Shown in pieces: positions 21,394-31,944 of a stretch of 64,000 nucleotides of DNA. The DNA is taken from contig JAPNXP010000007.1 in the NCBI GenBank assembly GCA_028753945.1, forward strand, positions 620,001 through 684,000. Reading direction: 5' to 3'. Numbering within the stretch: position 1 is the stretch's first letter; every line of letters begins with the position of its first letter. The translations under genes and the position numbers were made by a program. The DNA is from Hexactinellida sp. DTS-2022. Taxonomy: Eukaryota > Porifera > Hexactinellida. The notes under the pieces are model-generated. The model had not been told where the DNA came from and did no database searches. It saw only the letters and a program-made list of their open reading frames with translations.

Positions 21394-24300
21394 ATGTCTT
21401 CTGAGTCCAATAATTCCACTCAGAGGAAATCTCTGTCTAACCACGATTTGATAATGTTAGACCCAGAGGACTTCGATAACGATTGGGCTCTTAATAAGCA
21501 AAAGTACAAATCTATTGTTGTAAGTTAATATACGTACACTAATTTCTATCAGCGTACAGACAGTTGGAAGTTAGTACAGTAAAACCTTCAGAAAGTGAAC
21601 ACCCTGGGGACCAGCAAAAACGTTCACTTGTGAGAGGTGGTGTTCAATTTTCATGATTTATCTTAAAGTGTGTTTTTTTTAATGGAAACCTGGGACCGAG
21701 AAAAAGTGTTCATATTTTGAAGTTCACTTTTTGAGGTTTTACTGTATGCAATACAATCCTAACAAACATACAAACAAACAAATAGACTCTACATTACATA
21801 CAGTATATACTACATTACTCATATCTACTATTCCCTAGGATGATTACAGAGTGTTGTCTGAGAAGAAGAAGGGGATAGCAGCAATTGAGGCTAAACTCAA
21901 CAAGAGTTGTGTTTCTCTCAAGAAAGATCTGTCAAAGTACATATGATACTACAGTTGTACATTATGATACAGTTATACATTATAATACAGTTGTACATTA
22001 TGATACAGTTGTACATTATGATACAGTTATACATTATGATACAGTTATACATTATAATACAGTTGTACATTATGATACAGTTGTACATTATGATACAGTT
22101 ATACATTATGATACAGTTGTACATTATGATACAGTTGTACATTATGATACAGTTATACATTATAATACAGTTATACATTATGATACAGTTGTACATTATG
22201 ATACAGTTGTACATATAATACAGTTGTACATTATAATACAGTTGTACATTATGATACAGTTATACATTATGATACAGTTATACATTATGATACAGTTATA
22301 CATTATGATACAGTTGTACATTATGATACAGTTATACATTATGATACAGTTGTACATATAATACAGTTGTACATTATAATACAGTTATACATTATAATAC
22401 AGTTGTACATTATGATACAGTTATACATTATGATACAGTTGTACATATAATACAGTTGTACATTATAATACAGTTGTACATTATAATACAGTTGTACATT
22501 ATAATAATAGATTATATTAGTTATATAAGTTATCACCCACAAGCACACTGGATAAATGTGGTGTCAACTTTCGTTCATATGATTTTCTCCTTAAATTGAA
22601 TACTTAATATAAGCCAAATTATTTAATCAATGACTTAGTTATATCGGCCAACACCTTTTCAATATAAAAACCCTAATTCGCAATGGTGAATTTTGATGTT
22701 TAAAATGACTTTATCTGCTCCAAATTATATAAGTACAGTCAGGTACTTTTATTATGAACATTAAAGGGACCAAAAATTGTGTTCATTATTGAGAGACTTC
22801 ATAATAAGCTAACTCAACTTGATACAAACCTTATGTAAGTTATAATTTGGGACCATAGGGCTTGTTCATAATAGAAAGTTCTTCATATTAAGCAGATTAA
22901 AATTGTTCACAATAGCAGACCTGCGCCTGACTGTAATATTATTGATCCAGTCTCTAGTTTGTGTTGTTATTAGTTATTAATATTCCTTATAGGTACAATA
23001 AACCTGAGAAACAATATGTGAGAAGTTGCATGGAGAAATTCTGTGATGATAAGTTAACTGAACTTCCATCAGTTGAGAATGGGTATAAATAATATAGGCT
23101 CACTTATATATCGGCCAACACCTTTTAATTTAAAACCCGGCTTCGCAAAGTTGAATTTTTGATGTTAAAGAATTACTTTGCAGTACCTGAAATTATATTA
23201 GAAGCGTTTTGGCCTATATAGTATTTGTAAATGCAATAATATTTATCAGTCGACTCCGCTTAATAGAGCAACTGGTTAATAGATTTCTCCGCTTAATGAT
23301 GGTCAAAATTCCACAGGATTTATAGGACGGAATTACAGTTTGGCTTAAAAATATTTCGGTTAATAGATTTCTCCGCTTAATCGGGTCAAAGTAACCTGGT
23401 CCCGAGGTGACTCTATTAAGCGGAGTCGACTGTAATTTCATAAATATAAGTTCTGTTTTAGTGTTTTTGTTGTTGTAGGTTTCTTCTCTGGCTTGTGATT
23501 GGAACGCTGAATGTGAGATTTTGTGATTTCGAACTAAGGTAAGTGGAAATTATGAAGTTGTACACTTATATATCGGGCAAACACCTTTTCAGTGTAAAAT
23601 CTAACTTTTGAAAATTTGATGTAATAAATGGCCTTGTCAGTGCTGAAATTGCATTATAAATGTTGTTACTGATATGACTACAGTCAGGTTCTTTTATTAT
23701 GAACATTCAAGGGACCAAAAAATGTGTTCATAATAGAGAGACTTCATAATATGCAACTAAACTTAATAAAACCCTATGTAAGTTGTTAATTTGGACCTTA
23801 GGACTTGTTCATAATAAAAAGTTTTCATATTAAGCATACGAAATCTTGTTCACAATAAGCAGACCTGACTGTAAGTCCTATTATATAATAAATCAACAAC
23901 AACAAACAATTTATATTTATCTCCCTATAGGATGCAATATAAGAAATCTTACGAGAGTTTTAAGCTTATTTCTAACGCCGTAGCGGTGACACTAGCCTTG
24001 TTAGTTTGGATATTAGACTTTCCAGAGATAATACTATACTCGCTATTAGTTGGATACTACTTCACAGTAACCATCAGAGAGCATATTCTCATTAGAAATG
24101 GATCAAAGCAAGTTTGTTATTTATCACAGCTTAACCACAAATCTGAGATTCTCAAAAGTGGTTCCATTGGACTCGCAATGGTTGATTACCCCATACACAA
24201 TGCCAATAGGAAGCATAGTTTAGCTTAGAATAAATTACAAAACTGGACTCTTAGTTTTTATTATGATTCGGTAGCATATATAGCCGTATTATAGTAGGCC

Positions 24301-26623
24301 ATGATCACACTTTTGAGGTAGTTTTAACGTTACTTGACTCAAAATTCACGAAAATTAATAACACCCCCCCCCCCTAGTTTTCGTTACCTAACTTTTGAAC
24401 GACCGTTTTAACGAACAGATAATTGTATTTCTATCAATTAATATTTACCCTGAATACCAAAAATAACGTTTAAATCCATTATTTTCTTTACTAAAGTACA
24501 ATTAAATACCTGTTTACATAAAACCTGAATCTTTAATTAATTAAATGACACTTAAAGCGAGATTTAACTCTATTGGGGTTCATCTAATACTAATTCTTAA
24601 TAACAAGATTGCTCAATTAACATTGTCATATATCTGATTTATAACATTATTATTTTCTATTAGGATAAAACTTTGGTGGCTTATACATCATTATATCACA
24701 ATTGTAATTACTCTATTGTTACTAACATGGTAAGTCTGTTAACTATGTATCCAAATTTAACGAAATTGATTGTACAGTAGAACCTCGTTATTACGAACAC
24801 CAAGGGACTGTCAAAATTTGTTTGCCTTATCCGGAATCATATTACCCGAATATAATTTGTATTGAAAAGGCTGAAATAGTGTTCGTATTAACGTGGATTT
24901 CGTATTAACCATGTTCAAACTAACGATTTTCTACTATATTTGTATATTTTGCCATAATATAGTAATAATTGAGTTTGTGTATTATGTATAGGCCACATGG
25001 TGAATGCTATGAACAGTTACATGATGTATTAATGTTCTCCATTCTAATGACAAGTAAGTTTCTTATTAACCACTACTTGTTAAATAAACGACCTTTTTAT
25101 TACGTCAAACTTCGAAATAATTATTTTTTATGCGATTACAGTAGAACCTGCCTAATCCGACGCTCATTGGGAATTTGTGTCAGATTAAGGCAAATTCCGG
25201 TTTATAGGGGTCGGATTATGCAGGTTCTACTTTACTTCTGTATCGGCCAACACCTTTTCTAATGTAATTTTAAGCCCAGTAAGGTTATTTATTAACATTA
25301 AAAATTAACATACAGTCGAAACCGATTTATCTTACACCGGGTTTTTCTAACTAATCGTTTTTTTTCTAACCAACTATTTATTCTAAATGTGTAAGAAATT
25401 CCAATTTTGTTTTATTTTAAATCGGTTTATTCTAACTATCCAATTTTTCTTACTTTATTTCCATGCAAAGAATTGATTAGAAAAAACCGGTTTCGACTGT
25501 ATTAAAAAGGTGTTTGACCGATTTACGTATAAGAGCCAATTTTTGAATACTATTGATTAACACAGGTGTTATCCAACTTGTACAGTTCTTCTACCAACGT
25601 AAGACTATTGACAGGAATATCATGATGGGAAAAGATAAGTTTCTTCGTACAACAAATGGTTAGAATACAATACAGTCAGGTTATTTTATTATGAACATTC
25701 AAGGGACCAAAAATAGTGTTCATAATAGAGAGAATTCATAATAAGTGAACTCAACTTAATACAAACCCTATGTAAGCTGTTAATTGGGACCAAAACGCTA
25801 GTTCATAATGAAAATTCAACAGACGAAAATTGTTCACAATAAGCAGACCTGACTGTACATTCATATTCTATAAATGGAGTCGACAGTAAATTTATTTATT
25901 ATTTTTTCTAGAGGGAATACGCTCCAAGCGATTTAGTGATTTGGTATATATAGTACCTCTATTGATATTTCTCTATGTAAGTTGTATTGAAATTATCTTA
26001 TACGTATACTACAGTAAATTCTCGTTAATACAAACACCAGGGGACCGTCGAAATTTGTTCGTATTATCCGAAATTCGTATTCACCAGTCACTTGCATGTA
26101 TTTGTATAGGCTAGGGGAATTAAACCTTGTACTCCTTAACTGATTTTTCGCCATACCTGTTTTCGTGTACGAGAATCTACTGTATTTTCACTTATAACAA
26201 TCGGCATCAAATTAGCAATTTAATATAGGATTCGTTATACAGTAGAACCTCGTTAGTACGAACATCAGGGGACCGTCAAAATGCATTCTCCTTATCCGGA
26301 ATTCATATATTAACTAATATCATTTGTACTGAAAGGTTTTGAAGATGACTGAAATAGTGTTCGTATTAACCGGAATTTCATATACCAGTGTGCGTACTAA
26401 CGAGGTTATACTGTAACTCAAATTGTATTTATAACTTTTATTACAGATGGTACAAGCCTACACCTCATGGTGTCTGTTCCATGCCTGTTACAACGGAGTT
26501 TGCACTGAATACCAAGTGCCCATACTCGCTAGTCTCTTCTTATTTCTCTGTGTTTGCAATTGCAAAACTCTATTCCAGATTCTGAGACAAAAAGCTACTC
26601 TCGCCAAAGAAAAGCAAAGATAA
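21394..26623 (+). CDS. TMEM120: TMEM120 (TACAN) multi-pass membrane protein, ten exons
   Basis: Exons: 21394-21519, 21839-21936, 22993-23082, 23479-23538, 23931-24107, 24664-24729, 24992-25053, 25566-25658, 25912-25976 and 26447-26623. All phases join, giving 337 residues (vertebrate TMEM120A/B are about 340). The N-terminal third is a coiled-coil-forming helix. Six membrane segments follow. Diagnostic blocks are IRNGSKIKLWWLIHHY, LLLTWPHGECYEQL and VIQLVQFFYQRK. The family sits in the nuclear envelope/ER and plasma membrane. It has been tied to fat-cell differentiation and mechanosensing, but its fold resembles a fatty-acid elongase and binds coenzyme A. The intron after 24107 has a GC donor. 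Confidence 0.9.
21577..21745 (+). mobile_element. M9 MITE
   Basis: CAGTAAAACCTTCAGAAAGT at the left and CACTTTTTGAGGTTTTACTG at the right. In TMEM120 intron 1. A second copy is at 42249-42400. Confidence 0.75.
21945..22507 (+). repeat. 18-bp satellite in TMEM120 intron 2
   Basis: About 31 tandem units of ACATTATGATACAGTTGT. Variation is limited mainly to two sites (ATGATAC/ATAATAC and GTTGT/GTTAT). A few 17-bp units (ACATATAATAC..) lack one T. Because 18 is a multiple of three, open frames arise on both strands, but they are not genes. It starts nine bases after exon 2's donor. Confidence 0.95.
22639..22934 (+). mobile_element. M6 fragment followed by complete M5 MITE
   Basis: M6: TTATATCGGCCAACACCTTT to AATTATATAAGT (22639-22735). 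M5: CAGTCAGGTACTTTTATTAT (22736) to GCGCCTGACTGT (22934), with TAAAGGGACCAAAAATTGTG. Both are in TMEM120 intron 2. Confidence 0.7.
23101..23432 (+). mobile_element. M6 fragment and complete M2 MITE
   Basis: M6 from CACTTATATATCGGCCAACA to about 23216. M2 runs from CAGTCGACTCCGCTTAATAG (23247) to CTATTAAGCGGAGTCGACTG (23432). In TMEM120 intron 3. Confidence 0.75.
23563..23872 (+). mobile_element. M6 fragment and complete M5 MITE
   Basis: M6: CACTTATATATCGGGCAAAC. M5: CAGTCAGGTTCTTTTATTAT (23681) to AATAAGCAGACCTGACTG (23872). In TMEM120 intron 4. Confidence 0.7.
24318..24410 (+). mobile_element. M12 fragment with a poly-C run
   Basis: TTTTAACGTTACTTGACTC, a C13 run, then TTTTCGTTACCTAACTTTTG. 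Matches the organisation at 2310-2452. In TMEM120 intron 5. Confidence 0.5.
24775..24936 (+). mobile_element. M1 MITE
   Basis: CAGTAGAACCTCGTTATTAC at the left; the right end is degenerate (AAACTAACGATTTTCTACTA). In TMEM120 intron 6. Confidence 0.7.
25139..25231 (+). mobile_element. M10 MITE
   Basis: CAGTAGAACCTGCCTAATCC at the left and GGTCGGATTATGCAGGTTCT at the right; about 93 bp. Fragments are also at 72-104 and 35463-35496. In TMEM120 intron 7. Confidence 0.7.
25238..25535 (+). mobile_element. M6 element interrupted by M7
   Basis: The left part (TATCGGCCAACACCTTTTCT) and right part (AAAAGGTGTTTGACCGATTT) of one M6 copy flank a complete M7 element, 25313-25500. M7 begins CAGTCGAAACCGATTTATCT and ends AAACCGGTTTCGACTG, with TA on both sides. 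M7 is therefore younger than this M6 copy. Confidence 0.75.
25673..25856 (+). mobile_element. M5 MITE
   Basis: CAGTCAGGTTATTTTATTAT to CAATAAGCAGACCTGACTG; TMEM120 intron 8. Confidence 0.75.
26012..26414 (+). mobile_element. M1b MITE followed by M1 MITE
   Basis: M1b: CAGTAAATTCTCGTTAATAC (26012) to GTACGAGAATCTACTG (26182). M1: CAGTAGAACCTCGTTAGTAC (26240) to CTAACGAGGTTATACTG (26414). The second ends 33 bp before the last TMEM120 exon. Confidence 0.75.
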
Positions 26624-26821
26624 TAATTAAAATATTTACGGACGAAATTTTGAATTTTATTGACGTTTAATCCGAAATGTTTGGTAATTATTTGATTGAA
26701 GCTTCTCAGTCTAATTTGTATTGTTTGTATAGGCTGTAGTTATAATGCTAGCTTTGAAATGCTTTGAATGGGACAAATTGTGTTCGTACATATTAACAAG
26801 GTTCTCTCAATTATAATTTGA

Positions 26822-26968
26822 GTTTACTTATCCACCGATCATCGGCGTTTGTTTTAAATAACCTGGCTCCTTTCTACTGATTGTTTTTTTATGTTTATAA
26901 AAAACACCATTGGTAGAAACTAGCCAGGTTATTTAATACAAACACCGATGATCGGTGGATAAGTAAAT
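26822..26968. mobile_element. Short foldback element
   Basis: Arms of about 46 bp: GTTTACTTATCCACCGATCA.. at the left and its complement ..TGATCGGTGGATAAGTAAAT at the right. They include AATAACCTGGCT / AGCCAGGTTATT. The spacer is about 55 bp. It lies 85 bp upstream of the first NHL gene. A fragment of M5 (26983-27015) follows. Confidence 0.75.
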
Positions 26969-27051
26969 TCTTATAATTTATAATACAGTATTCACAATAA
27001 GCAGACCTGACTGTATTTACTTAATACATTGTTTGATAAACTAGTTTTCTC

Positions 27052-28248
27052 ATGTCGCAACAGGATCTCGCATCGCTTGACGTTGACAAGAGTATGGGCG
27101 AATGCATGGAATTAGAAGAATCGGTAAATGCAGCATTTGACGACATAGTGTTCCAAGTTAATGAGAGACGAACAGTGTTGTTAAATAAAATAAGAAATAT
27201 ATTCGCGAAAAAACAGAACATACTTAGATCGATTAAACAAATAGAAAGCACTAAATCTCTTGTGCAAGATCAATTGAGAGAAAACAAGGCTAACAAATTG
27301 TTGCAGAAAAATCTAGCAGACTTAAAACTTTCTTTAACTAATTTAGAAATAGAAGCGTGTAATGAATCTAATTACAATTTTTTCTGTGATTCAAAGGAAT
27401 TTTCTAGAGCTCTGGCTATTCTTGGAAGTATTGATAAATCGCCTTTTCCATATCTCAGTAAAAACGATGTTAAATTTTCATTTCCTAAAATTAAAAATTT
27501 AATTTCTCCAACTCGTTTCTCTGTTAACGAAGATTTAGGATTGGTTTGTGTGAGCGATCATAAAGGTAAACAATTGTTGTTGTTTACACTTGATGGAAGT
27601 TTTGTTAACTCTTTCAAACTCGATCAACTGAAATCCCCTGTCTCAATGAAACTAATAAATAAAAGGGAAATAATTGTTTCTGATAACACACTAGATTCTA
27701 TATTTAGAATCGAATTTGATTTGAATAAAAATAATAAATGTAAGATTTTATGCTCAAAAAATTACCTTTATGTTACCTGCCTTGATTATGATGAAGATTC
27801 CGATTTAATTTACATTACAGCATCTCTATTCGGTTCTTTACAAATTCTAACTCGAACCAACTTAACAGTAGCTGGAAAAATAGATTATTCATTTATTTTC
27901 CCAAGAAGTGTTACAGTCAAGAAATCGGAAATATTTGTACTAGACTGTAATAACCCGTGTATACATGTACTTTCTAAGTCAACTCACGAACTTATTCGGT
28001 CAATTATACCACAAGGAATCGATCTAAACTTTTCAAGTCCTTTGGGATTTACTGTAGACGATGAAGGACGTATAATTGTATCGAATTTATCAAACCAGAT
28101 TCAAGTTTATTCACCGCTTGGACAGTTATTACATTCATTTCCTGACAAAGTGTCAGTTTTATTCAAGCCGGCGAGTATTCATGTTACGAGGGATTATGAC
28201 GTCATTGTTATTTGGAATGATCCTGATACACCGATACAAGTGTTTTAA
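27052..28248 (+). CDS. Coiled-coil/NHL-like propeller protein 1
   Basis: An intronless 398-residue protein. Residues about 25-110 form a coiled coil (NAAFDDIVFQVNERRTVLLN.., LRENKANKLLQKNLADLKLS). Residues about 145-398 form a beta-propeller of NHL-like blades (VNEDLGLVCVSDHKGKQLLL, VDDEGRIIVSNLSNQIQVYS). The layout resembles the C-terminal half of TRIM-NHL proteins, but no RING or B-box is present. It heads a tandem group of three such genes. Divergence is high, so the family evolves quickly or is under lax constraint. The function is unknown; NHL propellers usually bind proteins or RNA. Confidence 0.7.
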   Translation: MSQQDLASLDVDKSMGECMELEESVNAAFDDIVFQVNERRTVLLNKIRNIFAKKQNILRSIKQIESTKSLVQDQLRENKANKLLQKNLADLKLSLTNLEIEACNESNYNFFCDSKEFSRALAILGSIDKSPFPYLSKNDVKFSFPKIKNLISPTRFSVNEDLGLVCVSDHKGKQLLLFTLDGSFVNSFKLDQLKSPVSMKLINKREIIVSDNTLDSIFRIEFDLNKNNKCKILCSKNYLYVTCLDYDEDSDLIYITASLFGSLQILTRTNLTVAGKIDYSFIFPRSVTVKKSEIFVLDCNNPCIHVLSKSTHELIRSIIPQGIDLNFSSPLGFTVDDEGRIIVSNLSNQIQVYSPLGQLLHSFPDKVSVLFKPASIHVTRDYDVIVIWNDPDTPIQVF

Positions 28249-28432
28249 TTTGTTGTTGTTATTGTTATTTGTGAGTTTGCTAATTATATGCATCAAAACT
28301 GGATTTTAATCTATCTTTGAATTTCTATATAAGAATTTATTTGGTCAGAATTTCGGTAAATATTTTGTATATAAGATTTCCGTGTTTTTCCACAGTTATT
28401 TTTTTGAATATTTTACTGTTTATATTTATCAA

Positions 28433-28536
28433 GTTTCGGCCAAACCATTCTAATGTAATTTTCCAGGAATTTAATAAAAATAAAAATTCACTATGTGAAA
28501 CAAGGTTTCTATATTGAAAAGGTGTTGGCCGATATG
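28433..28536 (+). mobile_element. M6 MITE between NHL genes 1 and 2
   Basis: TTTCGGCCAAACCATTCTAA at the left and AAAAGGTGTTGGCCGATATG at the right. It ends about 65 bp before the ATG at 28602. Confidence 0.65.
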
Positions 28537-28601
28537 TTGGCTAATTACAAAAGCTTTTTCTGAAACAAATTTGTGTTTACTTTAGTTTTTGTTTAGCGAT
28601 T

Positions 28602-30077
28602 ATGTCTGAAAGCATAAACATATTCGACTCAATAAAGCAATTAATTATCGAAAAATTCGACATAATTCTAACCACAGTTAAACAGAGAAGAGAAGCGCTT
28701 TTTACTGAACTAGAAACAATTCGAGTTGCTTATAACTCCAAAAATGAATCTAAACTGAACACACTTTACGAGTTAGAACAAATGCGTGTACAAATGACTG
28801 CTATGTACATTCATCAAAATAGAGCTGCCCAAGTCCAAGAGGCTGCTATTAAGCCTATTAACCAAGAAATTGAAGCGATTAAATTAACATTAACTGACCC
28901 AGATTATACACTCGAATTTGAGCTAAATATACGTGAATTTGTAAGTTTAATAACTTCGCTAGGTGCGTTGGTTGAATCGGAATATGGGACTCTCGAAAAA
29001 CCACCTGTGGTACCCCCTAGAACTCCTAATATTTCGCCAACTTTCCCATCAGAAAAACGTGTGTCCGTACCAAACATAGAAATAGTTAAATTCTTTCCGA
29101 AACCAAACCTAAGAACTGTTCACTCATACGGTACCAAAAGCCGCGAGTTAGAAATTCCTGAATATGAAGAAGTGGAATTTGCGACTGTTATTCCGCGCGT
29201 GATATCTAACCCTCAAATATGTGAGAAACCGCACGTACCCTTTCGCACGTCTGTTTTCTCCAACAAACAAAGGCCTATTTATACAACTTGCGAGCGAGGG
29301 CACGGCCAACAAAATATCCAAACACCAATGGGCCTAAAGTACCATAGCAAACATGGTGAAGGGTTTATATACATAGTGGACCATGGATTACATAAGATAC
29401 TTATTGTATCTGAAAATGGAGAATTTGTGAGTGAATTCGGACAAAATGTTCTTGAAAGACCTGTTGCGATCGCAATTTGTGAAGATTCATGTTACGTTAG
29501 TGACGAGGCATTAAATGCAGTGGTTAAATACAGTTTGAATGACTATGCAATGACAGGCAGCAGGAGATATAGAATAGGAAATTCCTTTGGGGAAATGTCT
29601 CAACCAAAAGGACTCGATTCGGATAATCGAGAGTTCCTATTTATAGCTGATAGCGGAAATAATAGGGTTTGTATGTTGGACTCAAGTTTGTTGTTTGTGA
29701 AAATTCTTTTCGATGGAAAATTACAATCACCTCAAGATGTTAAAATTATTGATAGTAATATTTATGTTCTAGATCGAAATCCGGTAAATTGTGTACATAG
29801 TTTTACACGTTCAGGTATTCCAATACAATCAGTGATCTCAAAAGGAAATACAATCCCTTCGTTTTTATGTTCAGATTATTATGGGCAAAAGATAATAATA
29901 TCAGACCAGGTATCAATAAGAGTGTTTTCATTAGACGGAGATCCTATTTGTATAATAGGGGAAGATGTATTGGGTTGGGACAGTGGTGTGAGCGAACCAA
30001 TGGGATTGTGCGTAACAAAGGATAATATCGTGGTATGTGCCTATGGGAGAGGTGAAGATGCGCTATGTTTTTATTGA
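28602..30077 (+). CDS. Coiled-coil/NHL propeller protein 2
   Basis: An intronless 491-residue protein. Residues 1-115 are a coiled coil (FDIILTTVKQRREALFTELE). A proline-rich linker (about 128-240; PPVVPPRTPNISPTF) is longer than in its neighbours and could hold SH3-type ligands. The NHL propeller spans about 240-491, with clear blades (GFIYIVDHGLHKILIVSENG, LFIADSGNNRVCML). No RING or B-box is seen. It is the best preserved of the three tandem copies. Confidence 0.75.
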   Translation: MSESINIFDSIKQLIIEKFDIILTTVKQRREALFTELETIRVAYNSKNESKLNTLYELEQMRVQMTAMYIHQNRAAQVQEAAIKPINQEIEAIKLTLTDPDYTLEFELNIREFVSLITSLGALVESEYGTLEKPPVVPPRTPNISPTFPSEKRVSVPNIEIVKFFPKPNLRTVHSYGTKSRELEIPEYEEVEFATVIPRVISNPQICEKPHVPFRTSVFSNKQRPIYTTCERGHGQQNIQTPMGLKYHSKHGEGFIYIVDHGLHKILIVSENGEFVSEFGQNVLERPVAIAICEDSCYVSDEALNAVVKYSLNDYAMTGSRRYRIGNSFGEMSQPKGLDSDNREFLFIADSGNNRVCMLDSSLLFVKILFDGKLQSPQDVKIIDSNIYVLDRNPVNCVHSFTRSGIPIQSVISKGNTIPSFLCSDYYGQKIIISDQVSIRVFSLDGDPICIIGEDVLGWDSGVSEPMGLCVTKDNIVVCAYGRGEDALCFY

Positions 30078-30302
30078 TTGAATTATTCGTGTTTTTATTT
30101 TAGGAAATGTATGGAGTTTTATTTTGTGTTCGAATACAATATAAATCTATGTTTTGTAAATATTTATAGAGTATATTTATGTTCGTTTTGTTAATGAATT
30201 AATGTTTTTTATAGAATATTATGGGAATTAAACTATTGTTCCTATTAATGAAATTATACTGTTTTATCAGCAATTAATCTTGAATTTATCCAAAAGTAGA
30301 AA

Positions 30303-31583
30303 ATGGCAAGTAACGTTACTTTGGACGAAAATAATCCATTCGAAGAGATTAAAAGTCAAATATTTTCAGAATTTGCCAATTTAATTCGCGAACTTGAGAA
30401 GAGACGCACGCAATTACTCAATGAATTAGAAATTATAAAGTTAGAATGGATTAAAAGGACAGACAAACACAAACAATCGATTGATAAACTAATGCAAATG
30501 AAGAAGGGAATTGAAGATCTTTGTGTGAAAGACAATGACATTGCTTTAGTACATGAAGCATCTTTAAAACCTATTTTAGTTAGTATCGCTTCACTGCAGG
30601 AAAAGATTATTTATCCCAATCTTAATTTCGAAACATTTGACATACATACAGTATATCAGTTAGTCTGTGTATTAGGGGATTTACAGAATATTCCTATTAT
30701 CACACATGTCACTAAGACCGTTCGTAAAAAAGATTCAGATTCAGTTTCAACTGCTTCATTAAAAGCTTATAAAAACCGAAATGAACCTGTACTAACCATT
30801 AATAAAAATAGTCCAAAATATGGATATTTAACTGATATTAAAGGAGTTTCTTTTAATAAACAAAGTCAGCAAATTTACATCACATCTGGGGACAAACATA
30901 AAATATTTTGTTTCAAAATTGACGGTGAATTTTGTTGTATATTTGGTGAAGAAATCCTAAAAAGGCCATGCGGTGTTTACTCGTGTTTAGATTATTGTTT
31001 CGTTACGGACATGGTTTTGAATAAAGTTTTAAAATTCGATATCTGTAGCCACTTACTTGTAAAATTAAAAATTTCTAAAAATAATACTTTGAAAGACCAG
31101 TTAAACTCTCCAACAGGTTTAACTGGTGATATTAGTGATAATTCTCTATTCGTATTTGACTCTGGAAATAATAGAATTTGTATTCTACCATTTAATCTAA
31201 CTTTTGTATCAAGCGTGATAGAACTAAAACACAGCGTTTATTCTAATACTGAAATACAGTTGTTTAACGAATTATTCTTTTTATTAGAAAACGGTGAAGA
31301 TGTCAACTGTATACACGCGTATTCTCGAAAAGGAGAAAAGTTATCTACTCTTATTCCTAAAATAAGTTTTTCAGATATCGGGAATCCCCAATGTTTCGCT
31401 TTAGACACATTTGGGAATTTTATAATAAGTGCGTCAACTAATTCTGCTCTAAAAGTATTTTCGAATAACGGAGAATATTCATGCACTATTGGTAGCAAAA
31501 AGGGATCGATTCCTAAATGTATATGCATAGCTAATGAACAAATAATATGTGCGTTTTCTGATGGAAATGTGAATATTTATTGA
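30303..31583 (+). CDS. Coiled-coil/NHL propeller protein 3
   Basis: An intronless 426-residue protein. Coiled coil at about 12-110 (FANLIRELEKRRTQLLNELE). NHL propeller at about 160-426 (VSFNKQSQQIYITSGDKHK, LFVFDSGNNRICILPFNLTF). The RR(T/E)xLLxELE motif in the coiled coil is shared with copy 2, supporting tandem duplication. No RING or B-box. It is separated from copy 2 by only 225 bp. Confidence 0.75.
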   Translation: MASNVTLDENNPFEEIKSQIFSEFANLIRELEKRRTQLLNELEIIKLEWIKRTDKHKQSIDKLMQMKKGIEDLCVKDNDIALVHEASLKPILVSIASLQEKIIYPNLNFETFDIHTVYQLVCVLGDLQNIPIITHVTKTVRKKDSDSVSTASLKAYKNRNEPVLTINKNSPKYGYLTDIKGVSFNKQSQQIYITSGDKHKIFCFKIDGEFCCIFGEEILKRPCGVYSCLDYCFVTDMVLNKVLKFDICSHLLVKLKISKNNTLKDQLNSPTGLTGDISDNSLFVFDSGNNRICILPFNLTFVSSVIELKHSVYSNTEIQLFNELFFLLENGEDVNCIHAYSRKGEKLSTLIPKISFSDIGNPQCFALDTFGNFIISASTNSALKVFSNNGEYSCTIGSKKGSIPKCICIANEQIICAFSDGNVNIY

Positions 31584-31678
31584 TTTGGTGTTTGTATATT
31601 TTAGGAGTTTATTTTGTTTATTCTCAAGCTGTATTTTATTTTGCTGATTTCATTAATTTTTGTATTATTAGTTGTCGA

Positions 31679-31815
31679 TTACTTATATTTATATCGGCCA
31701 ACACCTTTCAAATTTATTTCCTGGCAAGCGAATTTTTACATGAGGAATTCACCTTTAAGAATTAATTAAACGTATAAACACTTCCCAATTTTACTATTGA
31801 AAAGGTGTGAAAAGG
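31679..31815 (+). mobile_element. M6 MITE
   Basis: ACTTATATTTATATCGGCCA at the left, with AACACCTTTC; the right end is degenerate (TGAAAAGGTGTGAAAAGG). Downstream of NHL gene 3. Confidence 0.55.
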
Positions 31816-31944
31816 TGAAAATATAAACCCTGTATATTTTGATTAATTTTTACAATTAAAGTTTTAAATTAACTGTTATTATACATGGTTTCGTACAATA
31901 GCATTATTGTTCTATTAACGAATTTACTTATTTGTTTATTATTA

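Noticed and set aside
21885-22548. Open frames of 69-158 codons on both strands with repeated HYDTVV / MIQLYI motifs
   Set aside because: They follow from an 18-bp intronic satellite, whose period is a multiple of three; introns of TMEM120 explain the region.
24101-24116. GT donor at 24112 for TMEM120 exon 5
   Set aside because: It would break the conserved NGSKIKLWW reading frame; the GC donor at 24108 restores it.
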